Source: Streptomyces achromogenes (GTDB lineage Bacteria; Actinomycetota; Actinomycetes; Streptomycetales; Streptomycetaceae). Taken from it: DNA of 64,000 bases. The stretch is from NCBI RefSeq assembly GCF_030816715.1, contig NZ_JAUSYH010000001.1, positions 5,022,001-5,086,000 of the forward strand, read 5' to 3'. Positions 44,732 through 52,069 of this stretch are shown here, piece after piece. The notes under the pieces are model-generated. The model was not told the origin of the DNA, made no database searches, and saw only the letters and a list, made by a program, of their open reading frames with translations. Within the stretch, counting starts at the first letter, position 1, and each line of letters starts with the position of its first letter. The position numbers and the translations under genes were made by a program.

Positions 44732-45988
44732 TCACATGAGGCGTTTCTGCAGCAGGGTGACCGCGTAGGGGCTGCCTGTGCCGCCGTCCTTCGCTCGCTG
44801 TTCGCCTACGACGGTGTAGCCCGCCGACTCGTAGTAGGCGCGCAGGCGGGGGTTGGCGGAGAGGCAGTCGAGGCGGGCGTAGGGGCGGCCGGCGGCGGTG
44901 ACGCGGGACTCGGCGTGGGCCAGCAGCCTGCGGCCGGCGCCGGGCGGGGCGGTGTGGGGGGTCGTCATCAGGCGGTGGATGTAGCCCGCCTCGGGCGGAC
45001 GGGGGCCCCAGGCCGCCGGGTCGTCCCACCAGAGTTCGTAGCCGCCGGTGAGGGCGGCGCCGGTGTGCGCCAGCCAGACCTCGCCCTCGCGCATGCGGTC
45101 GAGGAAGTGGGCCTCGGTCTTCTCGCCCGGCAGCCATTGCCGGATGCCGCGGGCCAGTTGCCACAGGGCGGCCGTGTCGCGCAGGCGGACCAGGGCAGGG
45201 GCGTCGGCGGGGGCGGCTCGGCGGTAGACCGGCTCCGGCCAGGTGGTGGGGAACGGTTCGAGGAGGCGGGAGCGCAGGGCCGTGGACAGTTCGGCCGCGT
45301 CCAGGCCCAGGGCGTGCGTCACGTACGCCTCGACCGAGCCGTGGCGCTCGCGCAGGGCCGCCAGGAACAGGCGCATCGCCGCCTCGGGGGCGCGGCCGAA
45401 GGCCGGCCAGGACGGTGAGCGGCCGTCGTTGCGGGCCCGCCAGTCGTCCAGCAGGGCCCGGGTGGCCAGTTCGGTGAGGCTGAAGTCCTCGATGATCGTC
45501 TCGTCCGGGACGCCGAGGAGGGCGAGGACCAGGGCGGCGAGCTGGCCGGTGCGGTCCTTGCCGGAGGCGCAGTGGAAGACCAGGCCCTCCTCCGCCTCGG
45601 CCACCAGGCGCAGCGCCGCCGCGATCTCCTTGACGCCGTCCTCGGCGACCTCCATGTAGCGGGCGCAGAGGTAGGGGCCGGGATCGAGGTCCGGGGTCAG
45701 CGCCGCCTGGTTGTAGGGGCGGTGCTCGATGCTGAGGTTCTGGTAGGCGAAGGAGCCGTGCTCAGGGACGCGGCCCCGTGCCTCGATCTCCTGGGGATGC
45801 CGCAGGTCGATCACGGTGCCGATGCCGAGGGCGAGGAAGCGGTCCCAGTCCGGGGTGCCGGTGGTGAGCTTGCCGAGGGAGTCGGCGCGGAACAGGCGTC
45901 CCGGGCGGATCCGGTGACCGGTTCCGGTGCGATATCCGCCCAGGTCGCGGAAGTTGTGCAGCGTCTCGAAAGGTATGTGTCGGTCCAC
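44732..45988 (-). CDS. tyrosine phosphatase fused to a GNAT acetyltransferase
   Basis: 418 residues from GTG 45988. Residues 1-245 are a DSP/PTP (Y_phosphatase3) domain: NFRDLGGYRTGTGHRIRPG near 12, then the P-loop FHCASGKDRTGQLAAL near 139 with catalytic Cys and Arg (CX5R). Residues about 252-418 form a GNAT domain: YRRAAPADAPALVRL, YIHRLMTTPHTAPPGAGRRL (acetyl-CoA pyrophosphate loop, PPGAGRRL) and CLSANPRLRAYYESAGY. Both active sites look intact. Two-domain fusion of these activities is unusual. TAAGGT 7 bases before the start suggests a leaderless mRNA. Confidence 0.88.
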   Translation of the reverse strand: MDRHIPFETLHNFRDLGGYRTGTGHRIRPGRLFRADSLGKLTTGTPDWDRFLALGIGTVIDLRHPQEIEARGRVPEHGSFAYQNLSIEHRPYNQAALTPDLDPGPYLCARYMEVAEDGVKEIAAALRLVAEAEEGLVFHCASGKDRTGQLAALVLALLGVPDETIIEDFSLTELATRALLDDWRARNDGRSPSWPAFGRAPEAAMRLFLAALRERHGSVEAYVTHALGLDAAELSTALRSRLLEPFPTTWPEPVYRRAAPADAPALVRLRDTAALWQLARGIRQWLPGEKTEAHFLDRMREGEVWLAHTGAALTGGYELWWDDPAAWGPRPPEAGYIHRLMTTPHTAPPGAGRRLLAHAESRVTAAGRPYARLDCLSANPRLRAYYESAGYTVVGEQRAKDGGTGSPYAVTLLQKRLM

Positions 45989-46001
45989 GGACCAGACCTT
46001 A
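45986..46001 (-). promoter_or_regulatory. -10 box of a leaderless promoter
   Basis: TAAGGT (minus strand, 46001-45996), 7 bases, GTG at 45988. Confidence 0.5.
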
Positions 46002-46124
46002 CGGCGGGGTGGGAACCGGGGCGGGGTGCGGTGGTGTCTTCAGCTGCACCTTCGAGCTTGCTCGAACGAGGGTGCGACATGTGGGCCTACGGGCACGGGG
46101 ACACGGGAGAACGGGGGTTCTGCA

Positions 46125-46415
46125 ATGGAGCGCGAGCGGATGCGTGCGGGAGTCTGGGCCGCGGGGCTGGTGCTGCTGGCCGTAGGGACGCTGGCCGGCT
46201 GTTCCCAGGAGTACGAGGACAAGCGGGGCAAGGGAGACGCCCCGGTGCAGGGGAAGGCGGGGGACGACACGCCCGCCGAGGTGTTCAACATGCCCGACGG
46301 GTTCGGGAACCTGGCCACGAAGTGCGTGGGGCACGGGTACCGGGCGTATGTGACGACCAACGCGACCGGTCCGTCCAACGTGCAGATCGTCGAGGACAAG
46401 ACGTGCGGCGGCTGA
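46125..46415 (+). CDS. small lipoprotein, tandem copy 1
   Basis: 96 residues. Signal peptide MERERMRAGVWAAGLVLLAV then lipobox LAGC with Cys 26, followed by SQEYEDKRGKGDAPV. The mature part has the segment PAEVFNMPDGFGNLATKCVG, shared almost unchanged with the next gene, and two further cysteines likely to pair. No known domain. The next gene starts inside its last codons (13-base overlap), so the two are one transcript and translationally coupled. Confidence 0.82.
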   Translation: MERERMRAGVWAAGLVLLAVGTLAGCSQEYEDKRGKGDAPVQGKAGDDTPAEVFNMPDGFGNLATKCVGHGYRAYVTTNATGPSNVQIVEDKTCGG

Positions 46416-46708
46416 CGGCGGCCGGTGTCGCGTGCGCTCTCGCGCTGCTGCTCGGCGGGTGCTCGCAGGAGTACTACGACGAGCGGGGCAAGGCCGACGC
46501 CCCGGTGGCCGGGCGGGCCGGGGAGGACACCCCGGCCGAGGTCTACAACTTCCCGGACGGATTCGGGAACCTGGCGACGAAGTGCGTAGGGAAGGGCCGG
46601 CGTGGATACGCCACGACGAAGTTCGTGCAGGCCGATGACGACGACGACGTCGTCATCGTCCCGGCCAACGCGGTGATCGTCGACGATCCCGGCTGCACCG
46701 GTCCGTGA
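46403..46708 (+). CDS. small lipoprotein, tandem copy 2
   Basis: 101 residues from GTG 46403, inside the end of the upstream gene, with GAGGA about 7 bases before it. Signal VRRLTAAGVACALALLLGGC with lipobox LGGC. It repeats the partner's SQEYYDERGKADAPV and PAEVYNFPDGFGNLATKCVG, then differs: an acidic ADDDDD stretch precedes VVIVPANAVIVDDPGC. Recent duplication is clear. The function of the family is unknown; surface or cell-wall binding is likely given the lipid anchor. Confidence 0.82.
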   Translation: MRRLTAAGVACALALLLGGCSQEYYDERGKADAPVAGRAGEDTPAEVYNFPDGFGNLATKCVGKGRRGYATTKFVQADDDDDVVIVPANAVIVDDPGCTGP

Positions 46709-46717
46709 CCGCGTGCG

Positions 46718-46758
46718 GCGGCGCCCCCTGTGCGTCCCGTGCCGCAAAGGGGCGCCGC
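46718..46758. terminator. hairpin between the lipoprotein pair and the SDR gene
   Basis: GCGGCGCCCC pairs with GGGGCGCCGC (10 bp, 21-base loop) in the short gap between convergent genes. Confidence 0.6.
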
Positions 46759-46765
46759 GGCGGGC

Positions 46766-47542
46766 TCACAGCTCGCGGTGGACCTTGGTGTTCGACGCCT
46801 GGGCGCGGGGGCGCAGGACGAGGAGGTCGACGTTGACGTGGCTGGGGCGGGTCACCGCCCAGGTGATCGTCTCGGCCACGTCGGAGGCGGTGAGGGGTTC
46901 GGCGACGCCCTCGTAGACCTTGGCGGCCCGGTCCTGGTCGCCGCTGAAGCGGGTGAGGGCGAACTCGTCGGTCTTCACCATGCCGGGGGCGATCTCGATG
47001 ACCCGGACCGGCTGCCCGACGATCTCCAGGCGGAGGGTCTCGGCGAGGACGTGCGCGCCGTGCTTGGCGGCGACATAGCCCGCGCCGCCCTCGTAGGTGC
47101 CGAGTCCGGCGGTGGAGGAGACCACGACCACGGTGCCGTCGCCGCTCGCCACGAGCTGGGGGAGGAGGGCCTGGGTGACGTTCAGGGTGCCGAGGACGTT
47201 CGTCTCGTACATGGTGCGCCAGTCGGCGGGGTCGCCGGTGGCGACGGGGTCGGCGCCCAGTGCGCCGCCGGCGTTGTTGACGAGCACGCCGATCGTGCGG
47301 AAGGCGGTGGCGAACTCGTCGACGGCCGCGCGGTCGGTGACGTCCAGCTGGTAGGCCGTCGCGGAGCCGCCCGAGCGGGTGATCTCCTCGGCGAGCGCCT
47401 CGATGCGGTCCTTGCGGCGGGCGGTCAGGACCACGCGGTAGCCGGCCGCGGCGAGCTCCCGGGCGGTCGCGGCGCCGATTCCGCTGCTCGCACCGGTGAC
47501 GACGGCGATGCGGGAGGCGGTGGACGGTGCGGCGGCGGCCAT
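46766..47542 (-). CDS. short-chain dehydrogenase/reductase (SDR)
   Basis: 258 residues from ATG 47542, with GAGGAG upstream. Classical SDR: cofactor motif VVTGASSGIGAATA (TGxxxGxG), NNAGG, catalytic serine in VVSSTAGLG and YxxxK in YVAAKHGAHVL. The family resembles YdfG-type NADP-dependent 3-hydroxy acid or serine dehydrogenases. The substrate is unknown. It is divergent from the MarR-type regulator 267 bases away, so the regulator could control it. Confidence 0.9.
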   Translation of the reverse strand: MAAAAPSTASRIAVVTGASSGIGAATARELAAAGYRVVLTARRKDRIEALAEEITRSGGSATAYQLDVTDRAAVDEFATAFRTIGVLVNNAGGALGADPVATGDPADWRTMYETNVLGTLNVTQALLPQLVASGDGTVVVVSSTAGLGTYEGGAGYVAAKHGAHVLAETLRLEIVGQPVRVIEIAPGMVKTDEFALTRFSGDQDRAAKVYEGVAEPLTASDVAETITWAVTRPSHVNVDLLVLRPRAQASNTKVHREL

Positions 47543-47739
47543 GGACTGCTCCTCGGACGGGGTGGCGGGCGGGACGGGGTGCGGCTGGGCTACGGCCAGG
47601 ATAGGCGGGCGGGATCTGCGCCCGGCCGGGGGTCCGTGCCGGTGGCCGGCGCCGCTGCGGGGCAATGGCCGTCAGGCGGCGCTGGTGCCGGACACCGGGA
47701 ATGCGTACTTCGTCTGAGGATCGTGGGACCGGTGCGTCG

Positions 47740-47794
47740 TACGATCTGCGGACGGCGTCGACGACTGCGCCGACGACTGCGCCCACGACGGCGC
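47740..47794 (+). promoter_or_regulatory. candidate promoter and 12-bp tandem repeats before the MarR gene
   Basis: TACGAT at 47740-47745 is a plausible -10 box. It is followed by three tandem copies of CGACGACTGCGC or close variants (47759-47794), which would lie in the 5' leader of the MarR mRNA. Confidence 0.4.
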
Positions 47795-47809
47795 CGGCGA
47801 AGGGGAGCG

Positions 47810-48283
47810 ATGTCCCAGAACGTGCGGTCGCGGCTGCTGGACGAGCCGTCCGTGGTCTCCCGCCGGTACGCGGCCGCGTATGCCCCGTTCCATCAGGCGC
47901 CCGCGGACCGGCTGGGGCTGCACCCCACGGAGCTGCGGTGTCTGAACCTGCCGGCGCTGGAGCGGGAGCCGGTGACGACGGGCCGGGTCGCGGAGCTGAC
48001 GGGCCTCACCACGGGGTCGGCGACCCGGCGGGTGGACCGGTTGGAGAAGGCGGGCCATGTGGTGCGCGAGCGGGACGCGGCCGACCGGCGGCGGGTGCTC
48101 GTGGCGACCGTGCCGGAGCGGATCGCGGAGTTCGGGCGGATGCGGGAGCGGCTGGGCGGCGACTGGACGCCGCTCTTCGACGATCTCGCGGACTCCGAGC
48201 TCGCGGTGATCGTGCGGCGCATGCGGCGGACGGTGGAGTCCGGCGCGGAGCAGGCCGTGCGGTTGCGGGAAGGACGGGTGTAG
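47810..48283 (+). CDS. MarR-family transcriptional regulator
   Basis: 157 residues from ATG 47810, with AGGGGAGCG upstream. A winged helix-turn-helix is visible at about 35-100 (LHPTELRCLNLPAL, TTGRVAELTGLTTGSATRRVDRLEKAGHVVRERDAADRRRVLV), where the DRR wing is typical of MarR proteins. Terminal helices form the dimer interface. Its GTG-started permease neighbour begins only 5 bases after its stop, so it probably shares the operon with the two permease genes and may sense their substrate or a metal. Confidence 0.9.
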   Translation: MSQNVRSRLLDEPSVVSRRYAAAYAPFHQAPADRLGLHPTELRCLNLPALEREPVTTGRVAELTGLTTGSATRRVDRLEKAGHVVRERDAADRRRVLVATVPERIAEFGRMRERLGGDWTPLFDDLADSELAVIVRRMRRTVESGAEQAVRLREGRV

Positions 48284-48288
48284 GGCGG

Positions 48289-49341
48289 GTGCGGGAGACG
48301 GACATACGGCCGTCCGGGGCGGTGGCCGACGGCGTGGCGAACGGCGTGGCCGGCGGCGTGGCGGGCGCTCCCGCGGGGCGTGGGCTGCCGCGGCACTGGC
48401 CGCTGTTGCTGCTCGGCGCGGCGGTGGTGCCGGGTGTGCTGCTGGTGGTCGTCGGGCGGTCGCTGGACGAGCCGGCGGTGCAGGCGTGGCGGACGGTGTG
48501 TCTGGCCGTGACCGTGCAGGCGCTGCCGTTCCTGCTGTTGGGGACGGCGTTGTCGGGGGCGATCAACGCGTTCGTGCCGGCGAGTGTCTTCCAGCGGGTG
48601 CTGCCGAAGCGGCCCGCGCTGGCGGTGCCGGTGGCGGGGGCGGCGGGAGTGGTGCTGCCGGGGTGCGAGTGCGCGTCGGTGCCGGTGGCGAACAGTCTGA
48701 TCGGGCGGGGGGTGACGCCGGCCGCGGCGTTCGCGTTCCTGCTGTCGGCGCCGGCGGTGAACCCGGTGGTGCTGACGGCGACGGCGGTGGCGTTCCCGGG
48801 CCGTCCGGAGATGGTGCTGGCGAGGCTGGTGGCGTCGCTGGTGACGGCCGCCGCGATGGGCTGGCTGTGGCTCTGGCTGGGGCGGGAGGAGTGGCTGCGG
48901 CCGCGGACCGACCGGCCGGCGGGACATGTGCCGGGACACAGCCGGTTCCAGGAGTTCCGGCAGGGTTTCCAGCACGACTTCCTGCACGCCGGGGGCTTTC
49001 TGGTGGTGGGGGCGATGGCGGCGGCGACGTTCAACGTGGCGGTGCCGCGTTCGGTGCTGGACACGTTCGCGGGGTCGCCGTGGCTGTCGGTGCTGTTCCT
49101 GGCGGCGCTGGCGATCGTGCTGGCGGTGTGCAGCGAGGCCGACGCGTTCGTGGCGGCGTCGCTCAGCGGGTTCTCGCCGGTGGCGCGGCTGACGTTCATG
49201 GTGGTGGGGCCGATGGTCGACCTGAAGCTGATCGCGTTGCAGGCCGGGACGTTCGGGCGGGCTTTCGCGGTGCGGTTCTCGGCGGCCACGGCGGTGGTCG
49301 CGGTGGTGTGCAGCGCGGTGATCGGAGGGGTGTTGCTGTGA
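48289..49341 (+). CDS. DUF318/YraQ-like permease (YcgR type)
   Basis: 350 residues from GTG 48289. Eight or so hydrophobic segments. The conserved motif LPGCECASVPVANSLIGRGV with a CxC pair near 125, and AIVLAVCSEADAFVAAS near 285, are typical of DUF318 permeases (relatives of ArsP and YraQ). In Bacillus subtilis, YcgR of this family is encoded with YcgQ under the zinc repressor Zur. Its GTGA overlap with the next gene, a YcgQ (TIGR03943) homologue, supports a two-subunit transporter. The substrate is likely zinc or a zinc-linked compound, by analogy. Confidence 0.88.
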   Translation: MRETDIRPSGAVADGVANGVAGGVAGAPAGRGLPRHWPLLLLGAAVVPGVLLVVVGRSLDEPAVQAWRTVCLAVTVQALPFLLLGTALSGAINAFVPASVFQRVLPKRPALAVPVAGAAGVVLPGCECASVPVANSLIGRGVTPAAAFAFLLSAPAVNPVVLTATAVAFPGRPEMVLARLVASLVTAAAMGWLWLWLGREEWLRPRTDRPAGHVPGHSRFQEFRQGFQHDFLHAGGFLVVGAMAAATFNVAVPRSVLDTFAGSPWLSVLFLAALAIVLAVCSEADAFVAASLSGFSPVARLTFMVVGPMVDLKLIALQAGTFGRAFAVRFSAATAVVAVVCSAVIGGVLL

Positions 49342-50150
49342 GGCGGTTCGCGCAAGCGGTGTTGCTGGTGCTCAGCGGCCTGGGGCTGCTGCACGCCGCG
49401 CTCTTCACCGACCTGTACCTCAACCTGGTGAAGCCGGGCATGCGGCCGCTGCTGATCGCGTCGGGAGCGGTGCTGGTGGCGCTGGGCGCGTGGGCGGCGG
49501 CGGAAACGTGGGGCCGGCGGCCGGGCGGCGCGCGGGACGGGGGCGGGGACGCGCACGGGCATGGGAACGGCCACGGGCATGGGCATGGGCGTCGGCCTGA
49601 CGGCGACGGAGGCGAGGACGCGCACGGGCACGATCACTCCCGGGTGCCGCGGGTGGCGTGGCTGTTGTTCCTGCCGGTGCTGAGCCTGCTGTTCTACGCC
49701 CCGCCCGCGCTCGGTTCGTACACCGCCTCGCGTGAGCCGGCCAGGGCGGTCGCGGTGGAGGAGGACGGATTCGACCCGCTGCCGGCCACCTCGCCGCTGC
49801 CGATCACGCTGACCGACTTCACCCAGCGGGTGCAGCAGGACCGGTCGCGGGCCGTCGGGAAGCGGACCGTGGTGATGACCGGGTTCGTCACACCGGCCCC
49901 GGGCGGGCACGGCTGGTATCTGACCCGGATCATCGTCAACTGCTGTGCGGCGGACGCGTCGTCGGTGAAGGTGCTGGTCCACGGGGCCGCCGCGCCGAAG
50001 GCGGACACCTGGGTGAACGTCACCGGCACCTGGCATCCGGGCGGGACGCTGGGCACGGCGTCGGCGGCGGTCGCGCTGGACGCCCGGAGCGTGGCGAAGG
50101 CGCCCAAGCCGTCCAACGCGTACATGGACGCACTGCCGCTGACGTCCTGA
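49338..50150 (+). CDS. TIGR03943-family permease subunit (YcgQ type), histidine-rich
   Basis: 270 residues, GTG start overlapping the upstream stop. Two N-terminal hydrophobic segments and one at about 107-125 are separated by a His/Gly/Asp-rich loop (HGHGNGHGHGHG and DAHGHDH) that should bind zinc or similar ions. The soluble part has the family motif IIVNCCAADASSVKVLVHG, followed by WVNVTGTWH. In other genomes this protein is always paired with a DUF318 permease. Convergent with the AraC-type gene. Confidence 0.88.
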   Translation: MRRFAQAVLLVLSGLGLLHAALFTDLYLNLVKPGMRPLLIASGAVLVALGAWAAAETWGRRPGGARDGGGDAHGHGNGHGHGHGRRPDGDGGEDAHGHDHSRVPRVAWLLFLPVLSLLFYAPPALGSYTASREPARAVAVEEDGFDPLPATSPLPITLTDFTQRVQQDRSRAVGKRTVVMTGFVTPAPGGHGWYLTRIIVNCCAADASSVKVLVHGAAAPKADTWVNVTGTWHPGGTLGTASAAVALDARSVAKAPKPSNAYMDALPLTS

Positions 50151-50189
50151 GCCCGCAGACCGGGCCCGAGGTACGGGATGGGCGCGGGC

Positions 50190-51011
50190 CTACGGTGTGC
50201 GGGCGGCGTGGGCGTAGGCGGCCGGGGGGATGCCGACGGTGGAGGTGAAGTCGCGGGCCAGGTGGGCCTGGTCGGCGTAGCCGAGGTCGGCGGCGAGGCC
50301 GGCCCAGTCGAGGTCCTGCCGGGTGCCGGCGAGTTCCAGGGCCTCGTGGAGGCGGTAGCGGAGGATGGCCCACTTCGGGCTGACGCCGACATAGGCGGCG
50401 AAGAGCCGTTGCAGCGCCCGTACCGAGAGGCCCTCGGCGCGGGCGAGGTCGGCGACACGGCGCACGGTGCGGTCGGCGCGGATCTGTTCGACGAGGTCCA
50501 TGGCCTGGTCGGCGCGCGGGTCGGGCTCGGGGTCCAGGGAGAGCAGGAAGGCGTCGAGCGCGGCGACCCGGCCGAGGTCGTCGGCCGGGCCGGTCACCGT
50601 CCGGGGCGTGTCGCCGCCGGCCCGGGGGAAGACGTCCCGGGCGGGCAGGACGTGGCCGGTCCAGTGCGCGACGGGTTCCGCGGGGGCGTACGGGCGGAAG
50701 CCGCCGGGCCGGAACTTCACCCCGCAGACCCGTCCCCGGCCGGTGAGCTTCCTGGTGTAGAGGCCGCGGGCGACGCCGGTCAGCTCGCCGTAGGGCGGGC
50801 CGTCGGCCTCCTCCCACTGGAAGCTGAGGTTGACGGACGGGTGCGGGACGATGTGGGAGGCGTACGGCTCGGGCAGGTCCCAGTCGATCAGCCAGTACGT
50901 CTCGACGTGACGGCGCAGCGGCTCGGCGGGCCGGTGGCGGCGGAACCGTACGCGGGCCAGCAGCCCGGCCGGGTCGACGATCCCGCGGGTGTCGCGGCGG
51001 GAGGCGGCCAT
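50190..51011 (-). CDS. AraC-family transcriptional regulator
   Basis: 273 residues. The C-terminal helix-turn-helix pair is at about 155-265 (RRVADLARAEGLSVRALQRLF and WAGLAADLGYADQAHLARDF). The N-terminal 140 residues form the DUF6597/HTH_18-associated sensor type (WLIDWDLPEPYASHIVPHPS, VCGVKFRPGGFRPY) common in actinobacterial AraC proteins. TACGAT 6 bases before the ATG on the minus strand indicates a leaderless mRNA. It is divergent from the TIGR03086 gene, 62 bases away, which has the same kind of promoter facing the other way; it probably controls that gene. Confidence 0.9.
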   Translation of the reverse strand: MAASRRDTRGIVDPAGLLARVRFRRHRPAEPLRRHVETYWLIDWDLPEPYASHIVPHPSVNLSFQWEEADGPPYGELTGVARGLYTRKLTGRGRVCGVKFRPGGFRPYAPAEPVAHWTGHVLPARDVFPRAGGDTPRTVTGPADDLGRVAALDAFLLSLDPEPDPRADQAMDLVEQIRADRTVRRVADLARAEGLSVRALQRLFAAYVGVSPKWAILRYRLHEALELAGTRQDLDWAGLAADLGYADQAHLARDFTSTVGIPPAAYAHAARTP

Positions 51012-51023
51012 GCCCGGATCGTA
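51009..51023 (-). promoter_or_regulatory. -10 box of a leaderless promoter
   Basis: TACGAT (minus strand, 51023-51018), 6 bases, ATG at 51011. Confidence 0.5.
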
Positions 51024-51061
51024 CGTCGCGTTTCTTCAAGACGGGCGACGTCGGGTGCCCC

Positions 51062-51076
51062 TACGGTCGAGGTATG
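51062..51076 (+). promoter_or_regulatory. -10 box of a leaderless promoter
   Basis: TACGGT at 51062-51067, 6 bases, ATG at 51074. Confidence 0.5.
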
Positions 51077-51730
51077 GACATCGACGGCAGCGGCAGCGGC
51101 ATCGACCGCGCTATCGGCAGCGGTGACGGTATCGGCACCGGCGGCGACCGAGGGAGCGCGTACGGCATCGGCGACCTGCTCGGCAGGGCGCGCGAGCGGG
51201 CCGAGCCGGTGCTGCGGGGCATCCCGGACGCGGCGCTGGCCGGCCCCACGCCCTGCGCGGAGTACGACGTGAAGGCCCTGGTCAACCATGTGTTCCAGGT
51301 GGTCGTCCAGTTCCAGCGGCTGGCGGCGAAGGAGGCGTCCGACTTCGGCGAGACTCCCGACCGGGTGGGTGCGGGGCCGGACTGGCGGGCGCGGCTGGTG
51401 GCGGAGACGGACAGGCTGGTGGCGGCCTGGTCCGCGCCGGGCGCCGAGGAGGGCACCACGGGGGCGATGGACATGCCGGCGCGGCTGGTCGGCTCGATGG
51501 CGCTGCTGGACCTGACCGTGCACGTGTGGGATCTGGCGCGGGCCACCGGCCAGGAGTTCCCGGAGGCCGACGAGGCGGTGGTGGCGGAGCTGGCGGGGGC
51601 GGTCGCCGTGCTGGAGCCGACGGCCCGGCGGACGGGGGTGTTCGGCGAGGCGGTGGCGGCCGCCGAGGACGCTTCGCCCTTCGAACGGCTGCTCGCGCGA
51701 ACCGGCCGTGACCCGCACTGGAAGGTTTGA
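51074..51730 (+). CDS. TIGR03086 family protein (DinB/maleylpyruvate isomerase fold)
   Basis: 218 residues. After a Gly/Ser/Asp-rich start of about 28 residues, a four-helix DinB-like bundle follows: TPCAEYDVKALVNHVFQVVV (with the N-terminal metal-binding His of the family near 76) and LLDLTVHVWDLARATGQ (second His). Such proteins are mycothiol-dependent or metal-binding enzymes of unknown substrate. The end FERLLARTGRDPHWK is a typical family ending. Its promoter is back-to-back with that of the AraC-family regulator. Confidence 0.85.
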   Translation: MDIDGSGSGIDRAIGSGDGIGTGGDRGSAYGIGDLLGRARERAEPVLRGIPDAALAGPTPCAEYDVKALVNHVFQVVVQFQRLAAKEASDFGETPDRVGAGPDWRARLVAETDRLVAAWSAPGAEEGTTGAMDMPARLVGSMALLDLTVHVWDLARATGQEFPEADEAVVAELAGAVAVLEPTARRTGVFGEAVAAAEDASPFERLLARTGRDPHWKV

Positions 51731-51940
51731 AGGGAGATTCGCGGCCGATACGGCCGATGCCGGTGGTGCGCGTGGTGCGGCCGATGCGGGTGGTGTCGGT
51801 GCGGGTGGTGTCGGTGCGGCCGGGCAGCAGTGACCAGAGGGGGAGCGACCGGGGCGGGCCGCCGGGAACGCCGGGGGCGGGTCGCCGACGGCAGTCATGG
51901 GCTGGTTGCGGAGGAACAGCCATGGGCCGGCCCGCGAGGC

Positions 51941-52020
51941 GATAGCCGTGGGCGGGTCGCGAGGGAGCCGCGCGGGATGGCCGTGGGCGGGTCGCGAGGG
52001 AATAGCCGTGGGCGGGTCGC
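51941..52020 (+). repeat. three direct repeats of about 25 bp
   Basis: Copies at 51941-51965, 51976-52000 and 52001-52020 share the core AGCCGTGGGCGGGTCGC or GGCCGTGGGCGGGTCGC. The array precedes the LLM operator by a few bases. Confidence 0.7.
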
Positions 52021-52031
52021 CGTTCTCCGGG

Positions 52032-52060
52032 TATAGTTGAAGCGTCAACAACCTGGAGGG
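52032..52060 (+). promoter_or_regulatory. -10 box, operator and ribosome binding site of the LLM-FMN reductase operon
   Basis: TATAGT (52032-52037) overlaps a 5-bp inverted repeat GTTGA-AGCG-TCAAC (52036-52049), followed by the ribosome binding site GGAGGG (52055-52060) before ATG 52070. The TTGA...TCAA layout is of the kind bound by MarR-type repressors. Confidence 0.6.
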
Positions 52061-52069
52061 TGAGCGACC

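Larger units (their letters stand above)
51731..52069. other. repeat-rich intergenic region
   Basis: 339 bases without a supported gene. It contains two 15-bp copies (TGCGGGTGGTGTCGG at 51785 and 51800), three near-copies of GATAGCCGTGGGCGGGTCGC (51941, 51976 and 52001), and at its right end the promoter/operator of the flavin monooxygenase genes. Confidence 0.6.
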
